Below, in pieces: positions 27,157-35,754 of a stretch of 39,361 bases of DNA. Location of the stretch: positions 1 through 39,361 of the forward strand of contig CACMVA010000007.1 of the NCBI GenBank assembly GCA_902617045.1, read 5' to 3'. Positions within the stretch are counted from its first letter, which is position 1. Each line of letters begins with the position of its first letter. The DNA is from an uncultured SAR86 cluster bacterium (GTDB taxonomy: Bacteria; Pseudomonadota; Gammaproteobacteria; Magnimaribacterales; D2472). A model generated the notes under the pieces. It made no database searches, was not told the origin of the DNA, and was given only the letters and a program-made list of their open reading frames with translations. A program made the position numbers and the translations under genes.

Positions 27157-28415
27157 GTTTTTTTCAAAATATAATCACCTCCGTAATGAAGGGAACTCGT
27201 CGTTTAAACCGTTTTCGCTCAAAAGGCTTTGGAAAGCTTCATAATAATATTAATAAAGCTGTTGATTCAGTAATGTCTACATCCGGTGAAGTATCCACAT
27301 TAGTCTTCGCAGAACACCTTTTAAATCTCATAGAAGAACTAGATGACAATGGATTAAAGAAGTTTTTAAAGGATCTCTTAAAAAATTATGATATTGATAC
27401 AAAGGTTCTTTTGAAAGATGTAAAAAATTATTCTTTAAATAAAAATACAGAAAATTTTGAAAAAATAAGGATCTCATCTGAACCAGGCTGGATAGAACTA
27501 TTTAGAAGATTAAACTCATCATCGAATGGAACATACAGATTAGTTAAACTAAGAGAAAGAATAAGATCCTTGAATGATGAGGAATTAAAGACTTTTGATT
27601 TACGCCTTTTGAAACTATTTAAATATTGGTTTAATCCATCATTTTTAGTTTTAGAAAAAATTGATTGGGAAACGCCTGCAAATATTCTTGAAAAAATAAT
27701 TGAGTATGAGGCTGTTCATGAGATTAATTCTTGGGACGATCTGAGAGCAAGACTAGCTCCTATTGACAGGCAATGCTTTGCTTTTTTTCATCCTCTGATT
27801 CCAAATGACCCTTTGATTTTTGTAGAAGTCGCACTAACGACAGGCATTCCAAAGTCCATTCAAAAAATAATTAATCTTGATAGACAAGAAATAGAAATTG
27901 AAGATGCTAATACAGCAATTTTCTACTCTATTTCAAATTGTCATAATGGCTTGCTGGGTATTTCATTTGGAAATTTTCTAATTAAACAAGTTGCAAGTAA
28001 TCTTAAAAGAGAACTTCCAGATCTAAATCAATTCACAACATTTTCTCCTTTACCGGGATTTATGAAATGGATGGAAGAATATTCTCCTATATCATTTGAG
28101 CGATGCACTGATAAAAATTGTAGTGAAGATGAACTCATTAAAAACGCAATCAAGTATTTAACTCATTCTGAAAGAGATGATGGAATGCCAAATGACCCAG
28201 TAAGTAGATTTCATATTGGAAATGGAGCAAGCCTAGAAAGAATTAATCTCAATGCAGATACTTCTGAAAAGGGGATGACACAGTCTTATGGAGTTATGGC
28301 TAATTATTTATATGATCTGGATGTGGTTGAAGAAAATCATGAAATATTTTTCAAAAATAAAGTTGTTCCAGTTTCAAGTGAAATCGAATCCTTAAAGAAA
28401 AAACATAAAGTTTAA
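27153..28415 (+). CDS. malonyl-CoA decarboxylase
   Basis: 420 residues covering the whole MCD family: an N-terminal helical domain (about 1-190) and a C-terminal GNAT-like catalytic domain. Diagnostic segments are RCFAFFHPLIPNDPLIFVEVALT, AIFYSISNCHNGLLGISFGNFLIK (serine region, FYSIS 257-261), FSPLPGFMKWM, and the catalytic His354 in RFHIGNGASLERIN, followed by SYGVMANYLY. It converts malonyl-CoA to acetyl-CoA and CO2. It has no organelle targeting signal and is cytosolic. It lies exactly where pseudomonads carry accD and folC, between trpA and the SPOR/cvpA/purF group. It overlaps trpA by 4 bp and the SPOR gene by 1 bp. Confidence 0.93.
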   Translation: MSFFQNIITSVMKGTRRLNRFRSKGFGKLHNNINKAVDSVMSTSGEVSTLVFAEHLLNLIEELDDNGLKKFLKDLLKNYDIDTKVLLKDVKNYSLNKNTENFEKIRISSEPGWIELFRRLNSSSNGTYRLVKLRERIRSLNDEELKTFDLRLLKLFKYWFNPSFLVLEKIDWETPANILEKIIEYEAVHEINSWDDLRARLAPIDRQCFAFFHPLIPNDPLIFVEVALTTGIPKSIQKIINLDRQEIEIEDANTAIFYSISNCHNGLLGISFGNFLIKQVASNLKRELPDLNQFTTFSPLPGFMKWMEEYSPISFERCTDKNCSEDELIKNAIKYLTHSERDDGMPNDPVSRFHIGNGASLERINLNADTSEKGMTQSYGVMANYLYDLDVVEENHEIFFKNKVVPVSSEIESLKKKHKV

Positions 28416-28825
28416 TGACTATTAAAAGAATTTTAGGGCTATTTTTTTTAATAGCGCTTATATCATTATTTGCAATTGTTTATTATCCAAAGACCACTGA
28501 GATAACTTCTATTGAAGTAAACAAAGACCCTATTTATTCAAACCAAAATAGTAATGGTGATTTTAAAGAATTCAATGAATCAGACTTTGATTTTTTTGTA
28601 TATAGGGCACATGTTCTATCCTCAAAAGATAATGCAGAAAAATTAAAGGAGAAGATTGTTAATAATGGATTACCAGCCTTTGTAGAATCTTTTGGTGATA
28701 AAGGAAACTTGTACGCAATATACGTTGGACCTTTTTTGTCAGAAAATGATATTGTTACCAATATGGATTTAATTAAATCAATATCTGAATCTAATAATGG
28801 AGAAGTCTCGAGATGGAAGCTTTAG
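28415..28825 (+). CDS. SPOR-domain membrane protein (DedD-like)
   Basis: 136 residues. One N-terminal membrane helix (about 6-24) is followed by a short periplasmic linker and a C-terminal SPOR domain (about 62-136: FFVYRAHVLSSKDNAEKLKEKIVNNG...YAIYVGPFLSENDI). SPOR domains bind denuded peptidoglycan at the division site. The slot before cvpA is that of dedD, but this copy is shorter than E. coli DedD (220). It overlaps cvpA by 13 bp. Confidence 0.85.
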   Translation: MTIKRILGLFFLIALISLFAIVYYPKTTEITSIEVNKDPIYSNQNSNGDFKEFNESDFDFFVYRAHVLSSKDNAEKLKEKIVNNGLPAFVESFGDKGNLYAIYVGPFLSENDIVTNMDLIKSISESNNGEVSRWKL

Positions 28826-29397
28826 GACTAAACCTTGCAGATTGGTTTATTTTAATAGTTCTTATTGCCTCAGGAATTATTTCATTTGCTCGCGGATTTA
28901 CAAAAGAATTTTTATCTTTATTTTTGTGGTTAGCAGCTTTTATAGCTGCAATAAGTTTGGAATATCTTGCAACACCTAAGATTAATGAATTTATAGGTAA
29001 CGAAGAAATATCAAAAATAATTTCTTATATTGTTGTATTTTTAATTTTTATATTTATAGGTGGAATGATAATAAAATTTATTAGTAAGTTAATAAAATGG
29101 TCTGGGGCATCTGGGTTTGATAGATTTCTTGGTGTTGTGTTTGGTCTGATGAGAGGATCAATAGTTTTGTTTGTCATTTTTTTGTTACTTCCGTCTGGCA
29201 TAAAAACAACTGACTTAATAAACAACTCTAAAATTACACCAATAATTCAAAAATATGCGCCAGAAATAGAAGCATATTTTAGAGAATTGATAGATAATAG
29301 AAATGTTGTGGAGGAGGCTCTGGAAATTATCGAACCTTTAAAACAAGAGGTAATTCCAGAACCAATTAGCGAAGACACTAAAGATGGGGACTCTTAA
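28813..29397 (+). CDS. cvpA: CvpA family membrane protein
   Basis: 194 residues with four predicted membrane helices. The N-terminus NLADWFILIVLIASGIISFARGFTKEFLSLFLWLAAFIAA is the CvpA signature, and GFDRFLGVVFGLMRGSIVLFVIFLLLP is the matching C-terminal pair. A charged soluble tail follows. CvpA is needed for colicin V production and envelope stress tolerance in E. coli; the mechanism is unclear. It shares one base with the purF start (TAATG). Confidence 0.92.
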   Translation: MEALGLNLADWFILIVLIASGIISFARGFTKEFLSLFLWLAAFIAAISLEYLATPKINEFIGNEEISKIISYIVVFLIFIFIGGMIIKFISKLIKWSGASGFDRFLGVVFGLMRGSIVLFVIFLLLPSGIKTTDLINNSKITPIIQKYAPEIEAYFRELIDNRNVVEEALEIIEPLKQEVIPEPISEDTKDGDS

Positions 29398-30887
29398 TGT
29401 GCGGAATAGTTGGGATTTCGGCTGAAACAAACGTAGCTGCTGAAATCTATGATTCTCTTTTAATGCTTCAGCATAGAGGTCAAGATGCTGCAGGAATATC
29501 TGTTTGCAACAATGATGATCAATTAAACTCTAGAAAATCAATGGGATATGTCCGAGATGTTTTTCAACAAAGACATATGGATAAGCTTGCCGGAAATTAT
29601 GGAATAGGGCATGTAAGATATCCAACGGCTGGTGGTGCTGGTAAAGAATTTGCTCAACCTATGTATGTAAATTCACCATACGGCATTAGTCTTGCACACA
29701 ATGGGAATTTGACTAATTCAAAGCAGTTAGGAACTCAACTATTTCATGCAGAAATGAGACATCTCAGAACAGATAGTGACTCCGAGGTTTTATTAAATAT
29801 ATTTGCTCATGAACTTGGTAAACAAAGAGAGATATATCCATCAGAAAAAAATATTTTTAAGGCAGTAACTAAAACTCACATAAGATGTGATGGAGCATAT
29901 GCAGTTATTGCTCTTATAAATGGATACGGTTTGGTTGCTTTTCGAGACAATAATGGAATAAGACCTCTATCTATAGGAGTAAGAAAAGGAAAAGAAAGAG
30001 AGGAATACATTGTTTCATCTGAAGACGCTCTTTTTACACCTCTTGGTTTTGAAAAGCTTAGAGATATTGATCCTGGTGAAGCTATATTTATTGATAAAAG
30101 TGGAAAATTATCTTCTCAACAATGTGCTGAAAATCCTCAGAAGCGACCATGTATATTTGAATATGTTTATTTTTCAAGACCAGATTCAAAGATTGATGAA
30201 ATTTCAGTTTACAAAGCAAGAATGAGAATGGGAACAAAGCTTGCTGGGCAAATCAAGAAAACTAGACCTGATCACGATATCGATGTTGTGATACCAATTC
30301 CAGATAGCTCAGTAACCGCGGCACATCAACTTGCTGTTGATTTGAATGTTCCCTACAGAGAAGGCTTTGTAAAGAATAGATACATTGGAAGAACTTTTAT
30401 TATGCCTTATCAAGAAGAGAGGAAGAAATCAGTAAGAAGAAAGTTAAATATTCTTGATTTAGAATTTGAAGGAAAAAACGTTTTACTTGTTGATGACTCA
30501 ATCGTAAGAGGAACAACTAGTAAAAAAATTATAGAAATGGCCAGAGAAGCTGGAGCAAAAAAAGTTTATTTTGCATCCGCTGCTCCTGCTATTAAGTATC
30601 AAAATTTATATGGAATTGATATGCCTGCAACAGCTGAGTTAATAGCATCAAATAAATCAAATGATGAAGTCGCCTCTGAAATTAATGCGGATTGGCTAAT
30701 TTATCAAACGTTAGAAGACTTAATAGATTCTGTGAGGGAGGGTAATCCAGAAATAAGTGAATTTGAAACTTCAATTTTTACAGGCGAGTACTTCACTCCC
30801 TTAGTTGAAAATTATCTTGAAGAACTAGAAATTTCTAGAAAAGATGAGCTTAAAATGCAAAGGGAAAAATCTAAAGCTAAGAGTTAA
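29397..30887 (+). CDS. purF: amidophosphoribosyltransferase
   Basis: 496 residues (E. coli 505). The N-terminal glutaminase nucleophile is Cys2 (MCGIVGI), with HRGQDAAGI and GHVRYPTAG. The PRPP loop is [14 protein letters not shown] starting at Val362. It makes phosphoribosylamine, the first step of purine synthesis. It ends the 14-gene block. Its stop overlaps the convergent acnB stop by 4 bp (TTAA). Confidence 0.97.
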   Translation: MCGIVGISAETNVAAEIYDSLLMLQHRGQDAAGISVCNNDDQLNSRKSMGYVRDVFQQRHMDKLAGNYGIGHVRYPTAGGAGKEFAQPMYVNSPYGISLAHNGNLTNSKQLGTQLFHAEMRHLRTDSDSEVLLNIFAHELGKQREIYPSEKNIFKAVTKTHIRCDGAYAVIALINGYGLVAFRDNNGIRPLSIGVRKGKEREEYIVSSEDALFTPLGFEKLRDIDPGEAIFIDKSGKLSSQQCAENPQKRPCIFEYVYFSRPDSKIDEISVYKARMRMGTKLAGQIKKTRPDHDIDVVIPIPDSSVTAAHQLAVDLNVPYREGFVKNRYIGRTFIMPYQEERKKSVRRKLNILDLEFEGKNVLLVDDSIVRGTTSKKIIEMAREAGAKKVYFASAAPAIKYQNLYGIDMPATAELIASNKSNDEVASEINADWLIYQTLEDLIDSVREGNPEISEFETSIFTGEYFTPLVENYLEELEISRKDELKMQREKSKAKS

Positions 30888-33466
30888 CTGGGATTCACTA
30901 TATTAATTGCAGGTATTTCAGCATTGTTTGCACTTTCAACATAAGTATCAATTTCATTGAAGTTTAAATACCTATAAATTTGATCAGACAATGGATTTAT
31001 ATCATTCATATACTGATGATACTGCTCAATAGTTGGAATTTTACCAAGAACTGAACATATAGCAGATAGTTCTGCTGATGCTAAGAAAACATTAGCTCCA
31101 TCACCAAGTCTGTTAGGAAAATTCCTTGTAGAGGTTGAAACTACAGTTGAGTTTGCTAAAACTCTTGCCTGATTTCCCATGCATAATGAACAACCTGGTA
31201 CTTCAGTTCTTGCACCAGATACTCCAAAGATATTATATATACCTTCTTCGATTAGTTGCTTCTCGTCCATTTTTGTTGGTGGCACCACCCACAGTCTTGC
31301 CTTAAGATTTTTATATTTCTCAAGAAGCGTACCAGCCGCTCTAAAATGACCAATGTTTGTCATGCACGATCCAATAAAAACTTCTTGGATTTTTGTATTT
31401 GAAACATCTGATAGGGGTTTTATATCATCTGGATCATTAGGACATGCAAGGAGAGGTTCTTTGATTTCATTAAGATCAATTTCAATTATCTCAGCATATT
31501 CAGCGTCTTTGTCTGCTTCTAGTAGTTGTGGATTAAGAATCCACTCTTCCATTGATTGAGCTCTTCTTTCAAGCGTCTTTGCATCTCCGTAGCCACTTGC
31601 AATCATCCATCTCAACATAACAATGTTTGACTGAAGATATTCTATTATTGGTTCTTTATTAAGCTTAACTGTGCAACCTGATGCAGATCTTTCAGCAGAA
31701 GCATCAGAAAGTTCAAAAGCTTGTTCAACTTTCATATTAGGCAGGCCTTCAATTTCAAGACACCTGCCAGAAAAGACATTCTTTTTTCCATCCTTATCTA
31801 TCGTAAGTAATCCCCTTTGAAGTGCTGCATAAGGAATAGCGTTAACTAAATCTCTAAGAGTTATTCCTGGTTGCATATCACCTTTAAATCTTACCAACAC
31901 TGACTCCGGCATATCTAAAGGCATTACACCTAGCGTTGCAGCAAATGCAACTAAACCAGATCCTGCTGGAAAGCTAATTCCAATAGGAAATCTTGTATGA
32001 CTATCACCACCTGTACCAACTGTATCTGGAAGCAGCATTCTATTCATCCAAGAATGGATAATTCCATCACCCGGCCTTAAAGATACACCGCCACGATTCA
32101 TAATAAAGTCAGGTAAGCTATGTTGAGTTTCGATATCAACTGGCTTTGGATATGCTGCAGTATGACAAAATGATTGCATAACAAGATCTGCTGAAAAACC
32201 AAGACATGCTAATTCTTTAAGCTCATCTCTTGTCATTGGACCAGTCGTATCTTGTGACCCAACAGTTGTCATTCTAGGTTCACAGTATGTTCCTGGTCTT
32301 ACTCCATCAACCCCACAAGCTTTTCCAACCATCTTTTGTGCAAGAGTAAAACCTGCTTTACTCTTATCTTTAGAATCAGGTCTTCTGAAGACTTTTGATG
32401 TATCCAAGCCTAAGGCTTCTCTGCTTTTATCTGTAAGCTGCCTACCAATAATTAATGGAATTCTTCCGTTCGCTCTAACTTCATCCAAAAGTACATCAGT
32501 CTTAAGCTCAAATTCAGAAATTACTTCTTTGGTATTAGCATCTAAAACTCTTCCATTAAGTGGCTCTAAAATAATCTCCTGACCCATTAACATTTTTGAA
32601 ACATCCATCTCAATTGGAAATGCACCTGAATCTTCGAGAGTATTGAAAAATATTGGAGCAATTTTCCCACCAAAACAATAACCACCTTCTTTTTTATTGG
32701 GTATACAAGGTATTTCATCTCCCATATGCCATAAAACAGAATTTGTTGCAGATTTTCTAGAAGATCCTGTACCAACCACATCTCCAACAAAGACTAAAGG
32801 ATTCCCTTTCTCTTTCAATTTCTCAATTGTGCCAAGCGGATCATCAAGACCTGTTCTTGGCATTTTAAACATAGCCAATGCATGAAGAGGGATGTCTGGT
32901 CTAGACCAAGCATCTGGTGCAGGAGACAAATCATCAGTATTTATCTCTCCAGTAACTTTATAAACTGTAAGTTTTATTTGCTCTTCTATATCTGTTTTTT
33001 CAGTGAACCAAGTTGCATTGGCCCATTCTTCAACAACTTTCTTTGCATGTTCATTTGTTTTTGACAGTTCAAATATTTCATTAAATGCGTCAAAAATTAA
33101 TAAAGTTCTGCTTAGAACATGTGCAGCTGTTTCAGCTAATTCATTATCTTTTAGACACTCAATAAGCGGTTGAATATTATATCCACCGAGCATGGTTCCA
33201 AGAATTTTCACAGCATCTATTTTGGTAATATATGGGCTAGAAGCTTTGCCAGTAGTTATATCAGCTAAAAATGCAGCTTTAACATACGCAGCTTGATCAA
33301 CACCAGCCGGAACTCTTTCTTTTAATAGGTCTAATAAGAAATCTGATTCTTGATGATCTTTTTTTAGTAATTCTATAAGCTCAGAAGTTTGATCAGCATC
33401 AAGAGGTAAGGGCGGTATGTTTTGTTCTGCCCTCTCTGCAACGTGTTTTTTATAATTTTCTAACAT
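30884..33466 (-). CDS. acnB: bifunctional aconitate hydratase 2 / 2-methylisocitrate dehydratase
   Basis: 860 residues from the ATG at 33466 ([16 protein letters not shown]), the start used in E. coli AcnB; an ATG 21 bp upstream adds MPIGDQT but places the strong GGAGA Shine-Dalgarno (33478-33474) inside the gene. It has the N-terminal HEAT-like domain, the swivel domain and the Fe-S catalytic domains. Cluster ligands are Cys701 ([10 protein letters not shown]), Cys759 and Cys762 (GCSLCMGNQ). It serves the TCA cycle and, with PrpB/C/D encoded nearby, the hydration step of the methylcitrate cycle. Confidence 0.96.
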   Translation of the reverse strand: MLENYKKHVAERAEQNIPPLPLDADQTSELIELLKKDHQESDFLLDLLKERVPAGVDQAAYVKAAFLADITTGKASSPYITKIDAVKILGTMLGGYNIQPLIECLKDNELAETAAHVLSRTLLIFDAFNEIFELSKTNEHAKKVVEEWANATWFTEKTDIEEQIKLTVYKVTGEINTDDLSPAPDAWSRPDIPLHALAMFKMPRTGLDDPLGTIEKLKEKGNPLVFVGDVVGTGSSRKSATNSVLWHMGDEIPCIPNKKEGGYCFGGKIAPIFFNTLEDSGAFPIEMDVSKMLMGQEIILEPLNGRVLDANTKEVISEFELKTDVLLDEVRANGRIPLIIGRQLTDKSREALGLDTSKVFRRPDSKDKSKAGFTLAQKMVGKACGVDGVRPGTYCEPRMTTVGSQDTTGPMTRDELKELACLGFSADLVMQSFCHTAAYPKPVDIETQHSLPDFIMNRGGVSLRPGDGIIHSWMNRMLLPDTVGTGGDSHTRFPIGISFPAGSGLVAFAATLGVMPLDMPESVLVRFKGDMQPGITLRDLVNAIPYAALQRGLLTIDKDGKKNVFSGRCLEIEGLPNMKVEQAFELSDASAERSASGCTVKLNKEPIIEYLQSNIVMLRWMIASGYGDAKTLERRAQSMEEWILNPQLLEADKDAEYAEIIEIDLNEIKEPLLACPNDPDDIKPLSDVSNTKIQEVFIGSCMTNIGHFRAAGTLLEKYKNLKARLWVVPPTKMDEKQLIEEGIYNIFGVSGARTEVPGCSLCMGNQARVLANSTVVSTSTRNFPNRLGDGANVFLASAELSAICSVLGKIPTIEQYHQYMNDINPLSDQIYRYLNFNEIDTYVESANNAEIPAINIVNPS

Positions 33467-33557
33467 CGTCTGGTCTCCGATGGGCATATTTTACTCTTAT
33501 AGCTAAAGATAGCCACTAATTAGATGAAATATAAGGTAATTTTATTTAAAAATCGGT

Positions 33558-33563
33558 TATTAT
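33558..33563 (+). promoter_or_regulatory. putative -10 box of the DUF1289 gene
   Basis: TATTAT with 8 bp to the ATG at 33572; the same close placement as at nadK and aroC. No Shine-Dalgarno is seen. Weak alone. Confidence 0.25.
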
Positions 33564-33571
33564 TTTGCAAT

Positions 33572-34021
33572 ATGCCAAAATTACAAAAAAAACGATCTTC
33601 AACACCTTGCTTAGGTATATGCTCTACAACTTTTGGCGACGAAGTTTGTAAAGGATGCAAGCGTTTTGCTCATGAGATTGTTAGTTGGACAAAATACTCA
33701 GAAGAAGAGAGAGAAATCGTAAACAATCGTTTAGAAGAATTTAAAATTAAAATTTTAAAGCACAGATTTAAGATTACAGATAAAGAATTATTTTCAAATA
33801 ATCTTGATCAGATGGGAATTAATTTTAATCATTCTTTAGATCCTTTGACCTGGATCTTTGATTTATTTCGCGCAACTGGATCGCAGGCAATTGAACTTGA
33901 AAGATTTGGAATTGAGAGTTTGGAATACTTTGATCCAAAAACGATAAGAGATATTATTAACAAAGAACTTCTTGATTTATCAGAAGCACATCACGAGAGA
34001 TATTTTAAAAAAGCTAACTAA
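33572..34021 (+). CDS. DUF1289 domain protein
   Basis: 149 residues from the ATG at 33572 (MPKLQKKRSSTPCLGIC); an ATG at 33524 would add a hydrophobic MKYKVILFKNRLLFCN not typical of the family. The DUF1289 domain has four cysteines near the N-terminus: TPCLGICSTTFGDEVCKGCKRFAHEIVSW, probably a small metal or Fe-S site. The remaining about 100 residues are helical and charged, longer than the minimal 60-residue DUF1289 proteins. Function is unknown. It is divergent from acnB and its end overlaps the ferritin-like gene by 8 bp. Confidence 0.8.
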   Translation: MPKLQKKRSSTPCLGICSTTFGDEVCKGCKRFAHEIVSWTKYSEEEREIVNNRLEEFKIKILKHRFKITDKELFSNNLDQMGINFNHSLDPLTWIFDLFRATGSQAIELERFGIESLEYFDPKTIRDIINKELLDLSEAHHERYFKKAN

Positions 34022-34454
34022 AATCTTTTAGCATTATCTTTAATTCTAATGAATGTTGTTCCTCTTCTCCGATTTGTGCTCTAGCATATTCTTCTAAATA
34101 TACAGATTTATTTTCAACACAATTTAAAAGTTTTTTGTAAAGACTTAATGCAAAAAGTTCATGTTCCAAACTTTCTTCCAAAATATCTTTAATAGTATGT
34201 CTATTTGTTTCTTCAATCTTTGCAATCTTTTGACTAGGATGCCCATCAAGGCCAGCAATTTTTTCTCCAGCGAGTTGAGCATGCAGGAGAGATTCCTCAG
34301 CTTGTTCCTTAAGAAATGTAACGATTGGTAATCTATATGGGCCACTTACCATCATCGAAGAGTGGGTATACCTAACAACACCTGCAAGTTCATATTCCAT
34401 TATTTCATTTAAAATGTCACAAACCTCTTTAGTATTTATCTCGTTATTTTCCAT
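34014..34454 (-). CDS. ferritin-like diiron protein (bacterioferritin-related)
   Basis: 146 residues from the ATG at 34454, chosen because AGGAGA lies 8-13 nt before it; an ATG 36 bp upstream is less likely. It is a four-helix bundle with candidate iron ligands Glu22 (MEYELAGVVRYTH), Glu54 and His58 (EESLLHAQ), Glu97 (ESLEHEL), and Glu131/His134 (GEEEQHSLEL). MVSGPYRLPIVTFLKEQAEESL is characteristic of a ferritin-like family annotated as bacterioferritin. No haem-binding Met is evident. It probably stores or detoxifies iron. A strong Fur-like palindrome lies about 90-115 bp upstream. Confidence 0.85.
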   Translation of the reverse strand: MENNEINTKEVCDILNEIMEYELAGVVRYTHSSMMVSGPYRLPIVTFLKEQAEESLLHAQLAGEKIAGLDGHPSQKIAKIEETNRHTIKDILEESLEHELFALSLYKKLLNCVENKSVYLEEYARAQIGEEEQHSLELKIMLKDFS

Positions 34455-34486
34455 TACAACTTTTCTCCTAGTATTTGTTAGATTAC

Positions 34487-34515
34487 GCAAAGTATAATAC
34501 TATTATATATATTGT
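34487..34515 (-). promoter_or_regulatory. probable promoter of the ferritin-like gene
   Basis: On the minus strand TTTACA and TATACT are separated by 16 bp (five and five matches to consensus); the leader would be about 25-30 nt and includes the AGGAGA site. The Fur-like palindrome is upstream of the -35, an arrangement compatible with activation. Coordinates are approximate. Confidence 0.45.
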
Positions 34516-34540
34516 AAAGTATTGATATAAGGTATTTTTT

Positions 34541-34570
34541 TAATGATAATCACTATGATTATCATTATCA
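34541..34570. promoter_or_regulatory. Fur-type operator (overlapping 7-1-7 boxes)
   Basis: A perfect inverted repeat with 12-bp arms TAATGATAATCA (34541-34552) and TGATTATCATTA (34556-34567) and a 3-bp centre. Against the 7-1-7 Fur motif TGATAATCATTATCA, 34556-34570 matches 14 of 15 and 34544-34558 matches 13 of 15. It overlaps the TGA of the DCC-family gene and lies upstream of the ferritin-like gene. On the minus strand no T-run follows the arms, so it is unlikely to be a terminator. Confidence 0.7.
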
Positions 34571-34888
34571 TTTAGATAGTAGTTTATATTTATAGAATAA
34601 TATAAATGCTACTACCGCATAACCAATTTTAGATAGCGTATAAATCACTGGCAATTTTATTATCTTTGCAATCCACTCATAACCTTTAGTTCTCTCCCAA
34701 ACATATACAAAGGCATCAACTCCAGATATTTCTGTTCCATTTTCAAATCTAACATGGAGTTTTCTAAGATATTTATCTCCCATCTCACTGCAATTAACGA
34801 AGTTTAAATCTGATCTTTTTTTGTAATGTTTTATTTCAAAATTACATACAGAGCATTTTTCATTAAATAATATCTTCGACTCATTCAT
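34568..34888 (-). CDS. DCC-family (DUF393) thiol-disulfide oxidoreductase-like protein
   Basis: 106 residues from the ATG at 34888 (MNESKILFNEKCSVC); the frame stays open far upstream but that part overlaps the opposite-strand gene and is not family-like. The redox motif is Cys12-x2-Cys15; the usual DGxCxxC is altered to NEKCSVC. FENGTEISGVDAFVYVWERTKGYEWIAKI and a C-terminal hydrophobic stretch (about 82-100) complete the family pattern. Function is unknown; it may reduce or bind a membrane-associated partner. The TGA stop lies in the Fur-like palindrome. Confidence 0.75.
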   Translation of the reverse strand: MNESKILFNEKCSVCNFEIKHYKKRSDLNFVNCSEMGDKYLRKLHVRFENGTEISGVDAFVYVWERTKGYEWIAKIIKLPVIYTLSKIGYAVVAFILFYKYKLLSK

Positions 34889-34955
34889 TTTTGTTTTTAA
34901 AAAAAATATATAATTTAGATTAATTATACAATTTAATTTTTTATCGAGGACTTTT

Positions 34956-35198
34956 ATGAAATTACTATTACCAATAATTTTCTTAATGCCACTATTTTTA
35001 TTTGCGACAGAAGAAACTGATGAAAGAAAAGTAAGTGATCTATCAATTAATGAGTTAAAAGAAATTGTTCGTTTAATTGTAGAGGAGAGCATCGAACAAT
35101 GTACCGTAACAGGGACAATGGAAGGAAGAGCAAAAGTTAATTTGAAAGTTGAGGGAGAGGTCGTTGCAAAAATGACCTGCGACTTTGAAAAAGAGTAA
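34956..35198 (+). CDS. small secreted protein of unknown function
   Basis: 80 residues with a clear signal peptide (MKLLLPIIFLMPLFLFA), giving a mature protein of about 60 residues. The mature part is acidic with a helix (ELKEIVRLIVEESIEQ) and two cysteines (EQCTV and MTCDF) that could form a disulfide in the periplasm. GAGG 8 nt or so before the ATG supports the start. No family is recognised. It is followed after 2 bp by another orphan and then DUF2237. Confidence 0.7.
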   Translation: MKLLLPIIFLMPLFLFATEETDERKVSDLSINELKEIVRLIVEESIEQCTVTGTMEGRAKVNLKVEGEVVAKMTCDFEKE

Positions 35199-35200
35199 AA

Positions 35201-35398
35201 ATGAATAATAAAAAAAATTTCTTTAAATTTTTTGAACATGGCTGGAATAAGATTTTTGGAAAAGAGGAAGATTCAACATCGTTGAGATCTAAAAGTTTGT
35301 ATAGAGCAGTAAAGGGTATTCAGAATGTTGGCACACCTCATGACTGGGAAGATTATGAAAAATATAAAAAAGAATTAGATAAAAATGAAACAGATTAA
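35201..35398 (+). CDS. small hypothetical protein
   Basis: 65 residues, basic N-terminus then acidic C-terminus, no membrane segment. NNKKNFFKFFEHGWNKIFG looks like an amphipathic helix; VKGIQNVGTPHDWEDYEKYKKELD follows. It starts 2 bp after the secreted protein and overlaps the DUF2237 gene by 14 bp, so the three appear co-transcribed. No function is recognised. The tight packing is the main evidence that it is real. Confidence 0.6.
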   Translation: MNNKKNFFKFFEHGWNKIFGKEEDSTSLRSKSLYRAVKGIQNVGTPHDWEDYEKYKKELDKNETD

Positions 35399-35753
35399 TA
35401 TTTTTGATGAAGTGATTGAAGAATGTTGTTCAAATCCTATCACTGGTTATTTTAGAGATGGGTTTTGTCATACTGACGAGCTTGATAGAGGTCTCCATGT
35501 TGTGTGCGCTCAAATAACAGATGAATTTTTAGATTTTTCTAAAAGTCGTGGGAATGACTTATCAACTCCAAGACCTGAATTCAATTTTCCTGGTTTAAAA
35601 GAAGGAGATTCTTGGTGTCTTTGTGCTGAGAGATGGAAAGAAGCTTATGAGTGTGGTTTTGCACCGAAGATTTACCTAAAGAGAACTAACAAAAAAGCTT
35701 TAAAAATTATCGATTTAGATGTATTGAAGAACTTTGCTATTGATTTAACCTAA
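35385..35753 (+). CDS. DUF2237 family protein
   Basis: 122 residues spanning the whole family (COG3651): EECCSNPITGYFRDGFCHT, HVVCAQITDEFLDFSKSRGNDLSTPRPEFNFPGLKEGDSWCLCAERWKEAYECGFAPKIYLKRTNKKAL. The many conserved cysteines suggest metal or redox chemistry, but no function is established. It converges on the orphan gene at 35755 with a 1-bp gap. Confidence 0.9.
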   Translation: MKQINIFDEVIEECCSNPITGYFRDGFCHTDELDRGLHVVCAQITDEFLDFSKSRGNDLSTPRPEFNFPGLKEGDSWCLCAERWKEAYECGFAPKIYLKRTNKKALKIIDLDVLKNFAIDLT

Positions 35754-35754
35754 G

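Noticed and set aside
27153-28415. Could this be a divergent accD?
   Set aside because: There is no zinc-finger or carboxyltransferase motif; malonyl-CoA decarboxylase motifs, including the catalytic His region, are present throughout.
34541-34567. Palindrome as an intrinsic terminator for the DCC-family gene
   Set aside because: In the direction of transcription the arms are followed by A residues, not T, and the sequence fits the Fur motif closely.
34889-35239. N-terminal extension of the DCC-family gene to 35239
   Set aside because: The added 117 residues run antisense through the small secreted protein gene and do not resemble the family; the ATG at 34888 gives the normal start.
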